A stretch of DNA of 64,000 bases from positions 1 through 64,000 of the forward strand of contig JAHFUX010000002.1 of the NCBI GenBank assembly GCA_023264875.1. Direction: 5' to 3'. Below the pieces are notes generated by a model. That model did not search any database. It was given only the letters and a program-made list of their open reading frames with translations, and had not been told where the DNA came from. Shown here piece by piece: positions 36,454 to 44,466 of this stretch. The first letter of the stretch is position 1. Each line of letters opens with the position of its first letter. This DNA comes from Nitrosarchaeum sp. Lineage in GTDB: Archaea; Thermoproteota; Nitrososphaeria; Nitrososphaerales; Nitrosopumilaceae. The position numbers were made by a program, and so were the translations under genes.

Positions 36454-36750
36454 ATGGAATATGTTTATGCTGCTTTACTTCTTCACAAGCTACAAAAAGA
36501 CGTTAATGAAGCCAACATCAGCTCAGTTGTTAAAGCATCTGGCGCCCCAGTTAATGATGCTCAAGTAAAAGCACTAGTTGCAGCTTTGGCTGATGTTAAC
36601 ATCGAAGAAGCAATCAAAGCCGCACCTGTAGCAGTAGCAGCAGCCGCTCCGGCAGCCGCAGCAGCAGGTGAAGCAAAGAAAGAAGCACCAGTTGATACAA
36701 GTAAAAGTGAAGAAGCCGCAATGGAAGGTCTATCTTCTCTATTTGGCTAG
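36454..36750 (+). CDS. rpl12: Ribosomal stalk protein P1
   Basis: 98 residues. A helical dimerisation domain (MEYVYAALLLHKL to EEAIKAA) leads into an Ala-rich hinge and the charged tail ending EGLSSLFG, the conserved factor-binding end of archaeal P1. Multiple copies bind uL10 and recruit translation factors. In many archaea it follows L10 on the same strand; here it lies beyond L10 in the opposite orientation. Confidence 0.95.
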   Translation: MEYVYAALLLHKLQKDVNEANISSVVKASGAPVNDAQVKALVAALADVNIEEAIKAAPVAVAAAAPAAAAAGEAKKEAPVDTSKSEEAAMEGLSSLFG

Positions 36751-36772
36751 ACAACTTTTCTTTTTTCAATTT
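36751..36772 (+). terminator. T-rich terminator after P1
   Basis: acttttctttttt follows the stop codon. Runs of T on the non-template strand are sufficient for archaeal termination. Confidence 0.5.
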
Positions 36773-36829
36773 AATTTTGATTTTTATTTACATCAATGTT
36801 AATTAACAATTATTCATTTTTCATTTTAA

Positions 36830-37468
36830 TTGGTTGATTTTTCAATTCCCGCGCAGGTTTTCATTTACATTCTGGATTTGTTTGGTACAATGGCTTTTGC
36901 AGTAACTGGTGCGTTTAAGGCCATTGAACACAAATCCGATATTGTTGGAATTTTACTATTAGCAACGATTACTGGCGTTGCTGGTGGTACAATTAGGGAT
37001 GTTATCATGGGACAATTCCCAAACTCTCTTTCTGATCCTGTATACGTGATAATTACTGTGCTTTCAGGAGTATCGATTTTTTTCTTGTATTCACATCTCA
37101 AGAAACATTGGAATCTGTTTTTAAAATTTGATGCTATTGGATTGGGAGTTTTTGCAATAATTGGGGCTACATTTGCTTATAATTTAGTCGGATTGAATTT
37201 TCTAGCAATAATGCTGGCAGGAATGCTTACTGCAGTAGGTGGTGGAATACTACGAGATGTCTTTGTTACTCATATTCCAATAGTTTTTGTCAAGGAATTT
37301 TATGTTTCTGCAAGTTTTATTGGAATTACTGTGTTTTACTTTACATTATATTTTGGAGGAGAATTATATTCTGCAACAATTTTGGGAATAACTCTAACTA
37401 CAACATTAAGATTAATTGCAATGAAATTCAACTGGAATCTTCCCAGAGCTAAAGGAAGTTTAGATTAA
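36830..37468 (+). CDS. TRIC-type cation channel family protein (UPF0126)
   Basis: 212 residues from a TTG start. About seven membrane helices form two repeats, each with a GG-x2-RD motif (GVAGGTIRDVIMG and VGGGILRDVFV), the prokaryotic TRIC/YadS signature. Such proteins form trimeric monovalent cation channels. It overlaps the convergent L10 gene by 4 bp. Confidence 0.88.
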   Translation: MVDFSIPAQVFIYILDLFGTMAFAVTGAFKAIEHKSDIVGILLLATITGVAGGTIRDVIMGQFPNSLSDPVYVIITVLSGVSIFFLYSHLKKHWNLFLKFDAIGLGVFAIIGATFAYNLVGLNFLAIMLAGMLTAVGGGILRDVFVTHIPIVFVKEFYVSASFIGITVFYFTLYFGGELYSATILGITLTTTLRLIAMKFNWNLPRAKGSLD

Positions 37469-38331
37469 GATGCAGCGTAGCCTTTTGCTTTAGTTGAGAC
37501 AGATTTAGCTTGACTATGGGCTTTTTGTAATATCTGTTCCTTGGTTTCATCTGTCATGAATCCTGATTCGATAGATACAGAACGTGCAGATTGAGCTGCT
37601 TTACTGAGAATTTGGTTAATGTTCTCTGCAGTAACGTATGCTATTTCAACAGATAGTGAAATTGCTTCTTGATGAAATTGAGTAAATGCATTTCTTATTT
37701 TTGCAACATCTACAATCATCTCTTCTGCTGAATATTTCAAGCCCTCTTCTAATGCAGTATATAGTGAAATTCCTGCCTCTACTGGTTTGATATCTAGTTT
37801 ACCAAGAAGTGCTGCTAATTTTTCATTGATTGCTTCTCCTTTCTTTACTGGAGTGGTATCTTTTTGAATCCAAATTGTACCTTGATCAATCTTTGTTGGA
37901 ATTCCTGCTTCTTTGAATTCTGTAAGCATTGGTCCTGGTGCAATTCCTGTATTTTTTGCTGGTACTACAATGTCTACACTTGCAATATCTCCACCTCTTG
38001 CTGCCATCATAATTTTATTTTTTGCCAATAACACATTTAGCTTAAATGGTGACATGTTGGTAAACAGGAAAAGACACTGACCTGTGAGTTCTTCTGAAAT
38101 TCCTTTGATTCCCGCAATGTTTAATTTTTCTAATGCTTTTTGTGCAACTTTGTCTTTTACACATACAAACTCTACTTGGCCTTTGAATGCTTTTCTTAGT
38201 GGAAGAATTTGTGATGCTCTAACTTTGTTTATTTTAACGATAGCTATAACTTTGTATTTTTTTGGAATTTCAAGTAACTGCTGGTACATCTGAGCTTTTC
38301 TTTTAGGATATACTGTTCTATTTTCATGCAT
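37465..38331 (-). CDS. rpl10: Ribosomal protein uL10 (P0)
   Basis: 288 residues. Starts with a KKYKVIAIVKINKVRASQ region that binds 23S rRNA. The archaeal insertion domain follows, then C-terminal helices that bind P1 dimers. The charged LFG-type end common to archaeal P0 is not seen; the tail is instead Lys/Ala/Ser-rich (SVSTKAKGYAAS). It overlaps the end of L1 by 8 bp. Confidence 0.93.
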   Translation of the reverse strand: MHENRTVYPKRKAQMYQQLLEIPKKYKVIAIVKINKVRASQILPLRKAFKGQVEFVCVKDKVAQKALEKLNIAGIKGISEELTGQCLFLFTNMSPFKLNVLLAKNKIMMAARGGDIASVDIVVPAKNTGIAPGPMLTEFKEAGIPTKIDQGTIWIQKDTTPVKKGEAINEKLAALLGKLDIKPVEAGISLYTALEEGLKYSAEEMIVDVAKIRNAFTQFHQEAISLSVEIAYVTAENINQILSKAAQSARSVSIESGFMTDETKEQILQKAHSQAKSVSTKAKGYAAS

Positions 38332-38986
38332 TCTTCTTTCTGACCTCTTCTATTTGTTTGACTGGTTTGCCCATTGTAGTTTTTATGATTACTCTTTTGA
38401 GATTCTTTTCACCGCTTGGTAATTTCTTTTCTACTGCACTTAATACTGCATGTGCATTAATTGCCAAGTCTGCATTTTCCATTGACTCATCTCCTATTTT
38501 GCATGACATGGCTAACGATGCTCTTGCTCTAACTTTGATTGATGTTCTAAATCTTTGTAAAAATGATTCAATTGAAGCATTAAATGGAACTGGGGTTGGC
38601 ATTTTGCCTCTTGGACCTAAAAGTTGACCTAGTACTTTACCAACTACTGGCATGATTTGAGTATCTGCTAAAAAGAAATCATATTTGTTAATGAATTTTC
38701 TAGATGCTCTTTTGTTTGTTGCAAATCTATCTAATTCTTCTGATCCTACAACTGCATCTGCTTTTGCTTCCCTTGCTTTTTGACCCATATCTCCAGTAGC
38801 CATAATGCATACTGTAGCTGGTGAATTGGTTTTTGGAAGTTGGACCACTTCATTAAGTGCAAAGCCTTTTTTTACATCAATATCTTTGAAGACAATTATC
38901 ATTTCTATTGATTGTTTGAATTTCCTTTGTTTAGTGCTGGTCTTGGCTTGGTTAATCATTTCTTCCAGCTTAGCCTCTGTAATCAT
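38324..38986 (-). CDS. rpl1: Ribosomal protein uL1
   Basis: 220 residues. Family signatures include VVGSEELDRF and LGPRGKMPTPVPF, which binds rRNA and can bind its own mRNA for autoregulation in archaea. The order L1-L10 matches the archaeal operon, but L11 is cut off by the inverted Lrp gene. Promoter DNA shared with Lrp lies in 38987-39153. Confidence 0.95.
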   Translation of the reverse strand: MITEAKLEEMINQAKTSTKQRKFKQSIEMIIVFKDIDVKKGFALNEVVQLPKTNSPATVCIMATGDMGQKAREAKADAVVGSEELDRFATNKRASRKFINKYDFFLADTQIMPVVGKVLGQLLGPRGKMPTPVPFNASIESFLQRFRTSIKVRARASLAMSCKIGDESMENADLAINAHAVLSAVEKKLPSGEKNLKRVIIKTTMGKPVKQIEEVRKKNA

Positions 38987-39153
38987 TATGAAGATTTCCG
39001 AGAAAGCCTACTTAAAATCGTTTAGAGGCTATGAATTGTGATTCTTGTATTATTTTAAAAATTTACACTTTTTGAAGGTTATATTTGTAATTCCAAAGTA
39101 AAATTCCCTCTGAACTTACATTTATTAAATCATCAAGCCAATTTTCGAGCACA

Positions 39154-39609
39154 TTGCAGCGATTTGATGAACTTGATATGAAATTGCTTTTTGAGCTAAC
39201 CAAAGATGGTTCTATTTCTGTCCCTGCACTATCAAAAAAACTTGGAATCAATGCATCTGTTCTTTATAGCAGAATAAAGCGATTAATGAAAAAAAAATTA
39301 ATCAAAAAATTTACTGTAGTAATAGATGACTCTCTTTTAGGAATAGGTGTTAAAGCATCTGTTGGAATTAACAGGGATCCAAAACTTAAAGATAATATTC
39401 ATAAAAAGATGATGGAAACCCCCGAAGTTATATCTATTTCCGAAGTAACTGGTAGGTTTGATATTATTGTCAATGTCCATGCAAAAAATCTGGAGGCACT
39501 ACATTCTATAGTTATAGAGAAAATAGGAAAAATTGATGGTATTATAAACACAGAAACCTTTGTAGAGTTACAAAAAACCGATAAAGATCCAGTTTATTCT
39601 ATCTTGTAA
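39154..39609 (+). CDS. Lrp/AsnC-family transcription regulator
   Basis: 151 residues from a TTG start. An N-terminal winged helix (DELDMKLLFELTKDGSISVPALSKKLGINASVLYSRIKRL) is followed by a RAM effector-binding domain (VKASVGINRD through ETFVELQKT). Regulators of this type respond to amino acids or act globally. It is inserted in inverse orientation between L1 and L11, diverging from L1. Confidence 0.9.
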   Translation: MQRFDELDMKLLFELTKDGSISVPALSKKLGINASVLYSRIKRLMKKKLIKKFTVVIDDSLLGIGVKASVGINRDPKLKDNIHKKMMETPEVISISEVTGRFDIIVNVHAKNLEALHSIVIEKIGKIDGIINTETFVELQKTDKDPVYSIL

Positions 39610-39610
39610 T

Positions 39611-40093
39611 TTATTTTAGTTTTGCATCCCACTTGCCTTCATTAATTTCGGCAGTGATCTCTTTTGGCGATTTTCCTTCAATCTTAATTCCAAGTGATGA
39701 GCATGTTCCAATTATTGTTTTTGCAACAGCTTTTAATGAAGATGCATATGATTTCTCTAATTTTGTATTTGCAACTTTGATGACAGAATCTATGGTTATA
39801 TCACCTACCCATGTTGATCCTGCAGTTCCTGTTCCTTTTTGAATTCCTGCCTCTTTTAGCAATAGTGCAGCTGCAGAAGGAATTCCGATCTCTATCTCCC
39901 ATTTTTTTGTATCAGGATAAACAGAAACTGTTACTGGCACTTTCATTCCTTCAAAGTCTTTTGTCTTTTCATTAATGGCCTTGATTATCTCCATAATGTT
40001 GACTCCTAATGGACCTAAAGCTGGACCTAACGGTGGACCTGCTGAAGCAGCTCCGCCAGTTACAAGTGATGATACTTTTTGTGCTTCTACCAT
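39611..40093 (-). CDS. rpl11: Ribosomal protein uL11
   Basis: 160 residues. The N-terminus has GGAASAGPPLGPALGPLGVN, the factor-binding proline-rich motif, and the C-terminal rRNA-binding domain ends VAKTIIGTCSSLGIKIEGKSP. It forms the GTPase-associated centre with 23S rRNA. It lies 34 bp downstream of nusG. Confidence 0.96.
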   Translation of the reverse strand: MVEAQKVSSLVTGGAASAGPPLGPALGPLGVNIMEIIKAINEKTKDFEGMKVPVTVSVYPDTKKWEIEIGIPSAAALLLKEAGIQKGTGTAGSTWVGDITIDSVIKVANTKLEKSYASSLKAVAKTIIGTCSSLGIKIEGKSPKEITAEINEGKWDAKLK

Positions 40094-40127
40094 ATTTATC
40101 AGCTTAATACGAAAAATTTAATCCTTC

Positions 40128-40586
40128 CTAAGACTCACTTGACAGTTTTAGATAGTTGGCGTCTACAGTTACTGGTAATTGATAAGATGCATCTAATAGA
40201 ACAACAGTTGCTTCTTCTTTGTCTACATCTATTCTAGTGATTGTGGCTTTCATTCCTTTGAATGGACCGCCTGTGATCTCAACTATGTTATCTACTGCTA
40301 ATTGTGAAACTGTGGATTTCTTTATCAAATATCCTTCAATGTCTTTAAATTCTAATTCTCCTCTAAGTTGACCGCGAATATGTCTAACTCCTTCCACTGC
40401 CATGTATGCATCGCTGGGGTTTATTGCCTCGATTACAACATATCCTTTTAGATTATCTACTAGTAATACTGACTGGATGTTGATTTTGTTGGCATTTGCT
40501 TTTGCTTCTAATAGTCTCATGACTACTTTTTCTTGACCTCCAGTGGTTCTTATTGCAAAAAGATGAGATTTAATTTCCTCGGACAA
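40128..40586 (-). CDS. spt5: Transcription elongation factor Spt5 (NusG)
   Basis: 152 residues from a TTG start. The NGN domain (LFAIRTTGGQEKVVMRLLEAKA) is followed by a KOW motif (VEITGGPFKGMKATITRI). It clamps RNA polymerase with Spt4 and stimulates processivity. The start is 2 bp after the secE stop, the conserved archaeal secE-nusG-L11 order. Confidence 0.95.
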   Translation of the reverse strand: MSEEIKSHLFAIRTTGGQEKVVMRLLEAKANANKINIQSVLLVDNLKGYVVIEAINPSDAYMAVEGVRHIRGQLRGELEFKDIEGYLIKKSTVSQLAVDNIVEITGGPFKGMKATITRIDVDKEEATVVLLDASYQLPVTVDANYLKLSSES

Positions 40587-40588
40587 TT

Positions 40589-40762
40589 TTATCTACCAAA
40601 TGTAATTACAGAAAAGACAAACTGAATTGTAAAGCCAATAGCACCAACTCCTGCAATTCCTATCAATACTAATCTGAGATGCTGTTGATACTCTTCACGA
40701 TCTGGCTTTTTAGCCATTTTCAAAGTATTTGCCATATTTTTCAAAGTCTGCTTAGGGTTCAT
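40589..40762 (-). CDS. secE: Preprotein translocase subunit SecE (Sec61 gamma)
   Basis: A 57-residue frame too short for the ORF track. The N-terminus is amphipathic (LKNMANTLKMAKKPDREEYQQH) and the C-terminus a single membrane helix (LVLIGIAGVGAIGFTIQFVF). The KPDREEY stretch is typical of archaeal and eukaryotic SecE. It clamps SecY, which is encoded at 52.2 kb. Position immediately upstream of nusG confirms the call. Confidence 0.93.
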   Translation of the reverse strand: MNPKQTLKNMANTLKMAKKPDREEYQQHLRLVLIGIAGVGAIGFTIQFVFSVITFGR

Positions 40763-40801
40763 TGCTGGAAATTAATAAGGTGTCCTTATATCTCTTATCT
40801 C

Positions 40802-41578
40802 ATGGAACTACTAGTCGCATACCGTGATGACCCTGCGGGATACAACATGGCAAAATTTCTTTCTCAAGAAATGACACAAGACGGTGAGATTTATCGAGGC
40901 AAGTACTATGATTTGTTGATAATTTCAACTCCTGCAATTTCTGCTGATTGGCTAGAAGAAAAATATAATTATGATGGATTTATTTTTCTCTCAAAACATG
41001 CTGCAGAGTCTGGTGTTTTAGCTCTTACTTGTCATAGCACTGGTAATTTTTCAGAAGCCAAATTTGGAGGAAATGACAGACAAATAGCAATTCCTCATCC
41101 ATATATTCAAAAAGAATACCTTCAAACACTCTGGAAAAATAAATCCCAGTTCTCAGATTTTCAAATTACAATCGAAGCTACACACCATGGACCTACTGCA
41201 TTGACTAAACCTACTATATTCATTGAAATTGGCACAACTGAAAAACAATGGACTGATGTTTCTTTGTGTAATTCAGTTGCTGTTTTAGTACATAGTGTAA
41301 TGACTAAAAATATCAAGCCATCTCCTGTGGCAATTTGTTTTGGAGGCACACATTATCCTGATAAATTTACCAAGGAATTACTAGAAGAAAGATTTGCACT
41401 TGGAACTGTTGTACCAAAACACGCACTAGATAACATTGATGAAGATTTGTTTTTACATATTTTAAAGCAAAATAAAATGGCAAAAAATGTTCTTTTGGAT
41501 TGGGGAGGGCTAGGATCAAACAAACAAAAGTTAATTAATTTTCTCAATGACACTGATCTTGAGATCGTCAAACTTTGA
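40802..41578 (+). CDS. dtdA: D-aminoacyl-tRNA deacylase, archaeal DtdA type
   Basis: 258 residues if started at the ATG of MELLVAYRDDPAGYN (the track's upstream extension lies across secE and lacks family similarity). Hallmarks are ALTCHSTGN and EATHHGPTALTKPTIFIEIGTTEKQW, of the GEK1/DtdA family. The zinc-dependent enzyme removes D-amino acids from mischarged tRNA. It overlaps the alkyltransferase gene by 4 bp. Confidence 0.93.
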   Translation: MELLVAYRDDPAGYNMAKFLSQEMTQDGEIYRGKYYDLLIISTPAISADWLEEKYNYDGFIFLSKHAAESGVLALTCHSTGNFSEAKFGGNDRQIAIPHPYIQKEYLQTLWKNKSQFSDFQITIEATHHGPTALTKPTIFIEIGTTEKQWTDVSLCNSVAVLVHSVMTKNIKPSPVAICFGGTHYPDKFTKELLEERFALGTVVPKHALDNIDEDLFLHILKQNKMAKNVLLDWGGLGSNKQKLINFLNDTDLEIVKL

Positions 41579-41874
41579 ATCTTGATAAAAAAATTTACAA
41601 AAAATTACTTGAAGTACCTAAAGGAAAAATAACCACATATGGTGAATTGGCAAGAGCGGTTGGTTTGAAAAATGGACAAAGAGCAGTTGGTAAAATTATG
41701 AACAAGAATCCTTACCCCGTAATAATTCCATGTCACAGAGTTGTAAAATCAGATGGTAAAGTTGGTGGATATGCATATGGTGAAGAGATTAAATCTGATA
41801 TGTTGACTAGAGAAGGAATTGTAATAAAGAATGGCAAAATTTTGGATTTAGAAAATAAGATTTATCGATTCTAA
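41575..41874 (+). CDS. ogt: Methylated-DNA-protein cysteine methyltransferase, single domain
   Basis: 99 residues from a TTG start. Contains the active-site IIPCHRVVKSDGKVGGYAYG with nucleophilic Cys, plus the helix-turn-helix YGELARAVGLKNGQRAVGKIM. The usual N-terminal domain of Ogt/MGMT is absent, so this is the minimal DNA-binding/active domain. Retention of Cys implies a true alkyl acceptor rather than an alkyltransferase-like protein. Confidence 0.9.
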   Translation: MNLDKKIYKKLLEVPKGKITTYGELARAVGLKNGQRAVGKIMNKNPYPVIIPCHRVVKSDGKVGGYAYGEEIKSDMLTREGIVIKNGKILDLENKIYRF

Positions 41875-42332
41875 CTTTTTCTCTTGGAAATAGTTTCTTC
41901 CATTAGTAATCTTAGGTGGGCCTTGTTTCTTACAGTGTTTCCACCTACTTTTTTGTAAAGTATCCAAAATTCTGGATTTGTTAGTTCTTTTCTATCTTTG
42001 GCAATTTTTAGCAATCTTCTTAATGCGCGAACTTTGGCAACGTAGACACTTTTCTTTCCCACTCTTGCACCTTTTGTACCTTGTTTTGATCCTTGGGTTG
42101 TTCCTCTTTTATTTTTTTGAGCTTTTTTAGTATGTGCTCTTCCTCGTGAAGTTCCAACAATTGATTTTATTTTGATTTTTTTTGCTGTAATTAGACTACG
42201 AATATTTGCTCTTGTAATTGCATCAGCTACATCATCTAGGTGATCTGAATCAAATTTTACTCTGTGAATTCCAACGCCGGTAACCCGTGCTACCAGTCTT
42301 TTTTTAGCTCTAAGATTTACTACCACTTGCAC
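41871..42332 (-). CDS. rpl19e: Ribosomal protein eL19 (L19e)
   Basis: 153 residues from a GTG start overlapping the end of L32e by 23 bp. Basic and Lys/Arg-rich, with VVNLRAKKRLVARVTGVG at the start and a long helical C-terminus (SVYVAKVRALRRLLKIAKDRKE). It contacts several 23S rRNA domains. Confidence 0.95.
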   Translation of the reverse strand: MQVVVNLRAKKRLVARVTGVGIHRVKFDSDHLDDVADAITRANIRSLITAKKIKIKSIVGTSRGRAHTKKAQKNKRGTTQGSKQGTKGARVGKKSVYVAKVRALRRLLKIAKDRKELTNPEFWILYKKVGGNTVRNKAHLRLLMEETISKRKS

Positions 42333-42714
42333 TCACTCTCGCATTAAAAACTTTGAATTTACTTTCCATTGCTTTTGCAATGATTTCTTTTCTTTTTCTA
42401 GTACCAACACCATGTCCAAATCTTACTCCATCTGTTTTTGGGTTTAGTTTTTCCAAGTCACTTAATGTGTGAACTAGATTATCTGTATATCCTGAAGGAT
42501 GTAATCCTTTTGCCTCTTTTGGTCCTCCATAACCTACTTTGACAAGTCCTGGACGACCTCTACTTTTTTGTTTTCTTTGATGATGATCAATTCCTTTTGG
42601 TTTTCTCCAATTTGTTTGTAGTCTAACATAACGCCAGCTTTCTGGTCTGACAAATTCTGGATTGTGTTCTTTAACTTCTTGTCTTTTAGCTAGCTTCTCT
42701 TTATTGATCGGCAT
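42310..42714 (-). CDS. rpl32e: Ribosomal protein eL32 (L32e)
   Basis: 134 residues from the ATG of MPINKEKLAKRQ; the track's longer start adds an 18-residue hydrophobic extension not found in the family. Signatures are PESWRYVRLQTNWRKPKGIDHHQRKQ and GRPGLVKVGYGGPKEAKGLHPSG. L32e-L19e normally sits before L18-S5 in the spc operon; here it is separated by about 8 kb and inverted. Confidence 0.95.
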   Translation of the reverse strand: MPINKEKLAKRQEVKEHNPEFVRPESWRYVRLQTNWRKPKGIDHHQRKQKSRGRPGLVKVGYGGPKEAKGLHPSGYTDNLVHTLSDLEKLNPKTDGVRFGHGVGTRKRKEIIAKAMESKFKVFNARVSASGSKS

Positions 42715-42858
42715 CAGTTTGATTCTTGAAATTTTAAATAAATACGTTCCTAGATGAAAAAAAATCATCTGATAGGAAAGAGATAATAAGGAAAATTAAG
42801 GCGGATCGAAATATCTCATGATTAAGCCTGGGATTATTATGATAATTGTTGATGGGGG

Positions 42859-44466
42859 TTGTTTCCTCTGACCGAAATAGTAGGTCCTATTAAAACTGAC
42901 AAATTTTTATCACAGATACAAGACTTTGGAATAAATCCATCAAAAATAAGTCGTAATTTGAGCGTAGATGATCTAGTCAAAGCTGCTGTCACTCGAAACG
43001 AAGGAGTGATAAATTCAACTGGTTCTCTTTCTGTAAATACTGGAAAATACACTGGAAGATCTCCTGATGACAGATTTATTGTGTATGATGATAAAACCCG
43101 TAACACAATTGACTGGGGAAAAATTAACCATCAATTTGCAAGTGACAAATTTGAAAAAATTCTTGAAAAAATGAAACGTTTTGTAGATGGAAAAGATCTT
43201 TTTGTGTTTGATGGATTTACAGGTGCAGACAAAGAAAATCGATTATCTATTAGAGTAATCAATGATCATGTTTGGCAAAGTCTCTTTTCAAGGCAATTAT
43301 TCATAAGGCCATCAAAAGAAGAATTAGAGAATCATGAACCCGAATTTACTGTAATGTGTATTAATGATTTTGAAGCAATCCCTAAAGTTGATGGTACTGC
43401 ATCAAATGTTTTCATATTGATTGATTTGACTAGAAAAATTGTTTTGATTGGTGGAACTCAATATGCAGGTGAGATGAAAAAATCCATGTTTAGCGTAATG
43501 AATTTTCTCTTACCTGACCGTGGTATATTTCCAATGCACTGTTCTGCAAATATTGGAAAAAATGGTGATACTACTTTGTTTTTTGGGTTATCTGGTACTG
43601 GAAAAACTACTCTTTCAGCTGATCCTAATAGAAGATTAATTGGAGACGATGAACATGGTTGGTCTGATAATGGAACATTCAACTTTGAAGGAGGATGTTA
43701 TGCAAAATGTATCAATCTTAGCCAAGATGCAGAGCCTGAAATCTGGAACGCAATAAAACCTGGGGCTGTGCTAGAAAATGTTGTACTCAATGACAATGTT
43801 CCTGATTATGACGATAACAGATTAACTGAAAATACCCGTGTCGCATATCCACTGGATTACATTCCAGGTGCAGTAATTCCAAGTGTAGGCGGACATCCAA
43901 AAATAATTGTATTTCTAACTGCAGATGCTTTGGGCGTTTTACCACCTATCTCTAGACTAACAAAAGAAGGTGCAATGTATCATTTTATGTCTGGTTACAC
44001 TAGTAAACTAGCTGGAACTGAACGAGGAATCAAAGAACCAAAATCTGTATTTTCTGAATGTTTTGGAGCACCATTTATGCCTAGACCTGCATCTGTGTAT
44101 GCAAAACTACTTGGAGAAAAAATCATTGAACACAATACAATTGTTTATCTTGTTAATACAGGATGGTCTGGTGGACCATATGGCATCGGTACAAGAATCA
44201 AGATAAAGTATAGTCGAGCAATGGTTACTGCTGCTCTTACTGGCGCTCTTGACACAATAACGTATCGCCATGATGATTTATTCAATCTAGATATTCCAGT
44301 TGAAGTTCCAAATGTTCCATCTGAAATACTTGATCCAAAAAATACTTGGTCAGATAAAGACTCATACAAACTTTCTGCAAAAAAACTAGCTCAGATGTTT
44401 GTTGAAAATTTTAAGAAATTTCACAATGTTTCCCACGAAATACTAAATGCAGGTCCTAAATCTTAA
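42859..44466 (+). CDS. pckA: Phosphoenolpyruvate carboxykinase (ATP)
   Basis: 535 residues from a TTG start. The kinase-1a loop FGLSGTGKTTLSADPNR (about residue 235) binds ATP, and IGDDEHGWSD and NFEGGCYAKC provide metal and nucleotide contacts. This identifies the ATP-dependent family. It converts oxaloacetate to PEP, linking dicarboxylic acids (malate dehydrogenase at 3.6 kb) to gluconeogenesis in an autotroph. Its 3' end overlaps the convergent protease gene by 4 bp. Confidence 0.96.
   Translation: MFPLTEIVGPIKTDKFLSQIQDFGINPSKISRNLSVDDLVKAAVTRNEGVINSTGSLSVNTGKYTGRSPDDRFIVYDDKTRNTIDWGKINHQFASDKFEKILEKMKRFVDGKDLFVFDGFTGADKENRLSIRVINDHVWQSLFSRQLFIRPSKEELENHEPEFTVMCINDFEAIPKVDGTASNVFILIDLTRKIVLIGGTQYAGEMKKSMFSVMNFLLPDRGIFPMHCSANIGKNGDTTLFFGLSGTGKTTLSADPNRRLIGDDEHGWSDNGTFNFEGGCYAKCINLSQDAEPEIWNAIKPGAVLENVVLNDNVPDYDDNRLTENTRVAYPLDYIPGAVIPSVGGHPKIIVFLTADALGVLPPISRLTKEGAMYHFMSGYTSKLAGTERGIKEPKSVFSECFGAPFMPRPASVYAKLLGEKIIEHNTIVYLVNTGWSGGPYGIGTRIKIKYSRAMVTAALTGALDTITYRHDDLFNLDIPVEVPNVPSEILDPKNTWSDKDSYKLSAKKLAQMFVENFKKFHNVSHEILNAGPKS

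Noticed and set aside
36380-36568. Plus frame starting MKNRRRNRTQ, considered as an L41e-like basic peptide.
   Set aside because: It covers the P1 promoter and overlaps the P1 gene in another frame, and the sequence after the first ten residues is not basic.
40679-40801. Upstream extension of the DtdA frame given by the ORF track.
   Set aside because: It is antisense to secE, and the DtdA family starts at MELLVAY.
42715-42768. Eighteen-residue N-terminal extension of L32e in the ORF track.
   Set aside because: It is hydrophobic and absent from the family; the ATG at 42714 gives the normal start.
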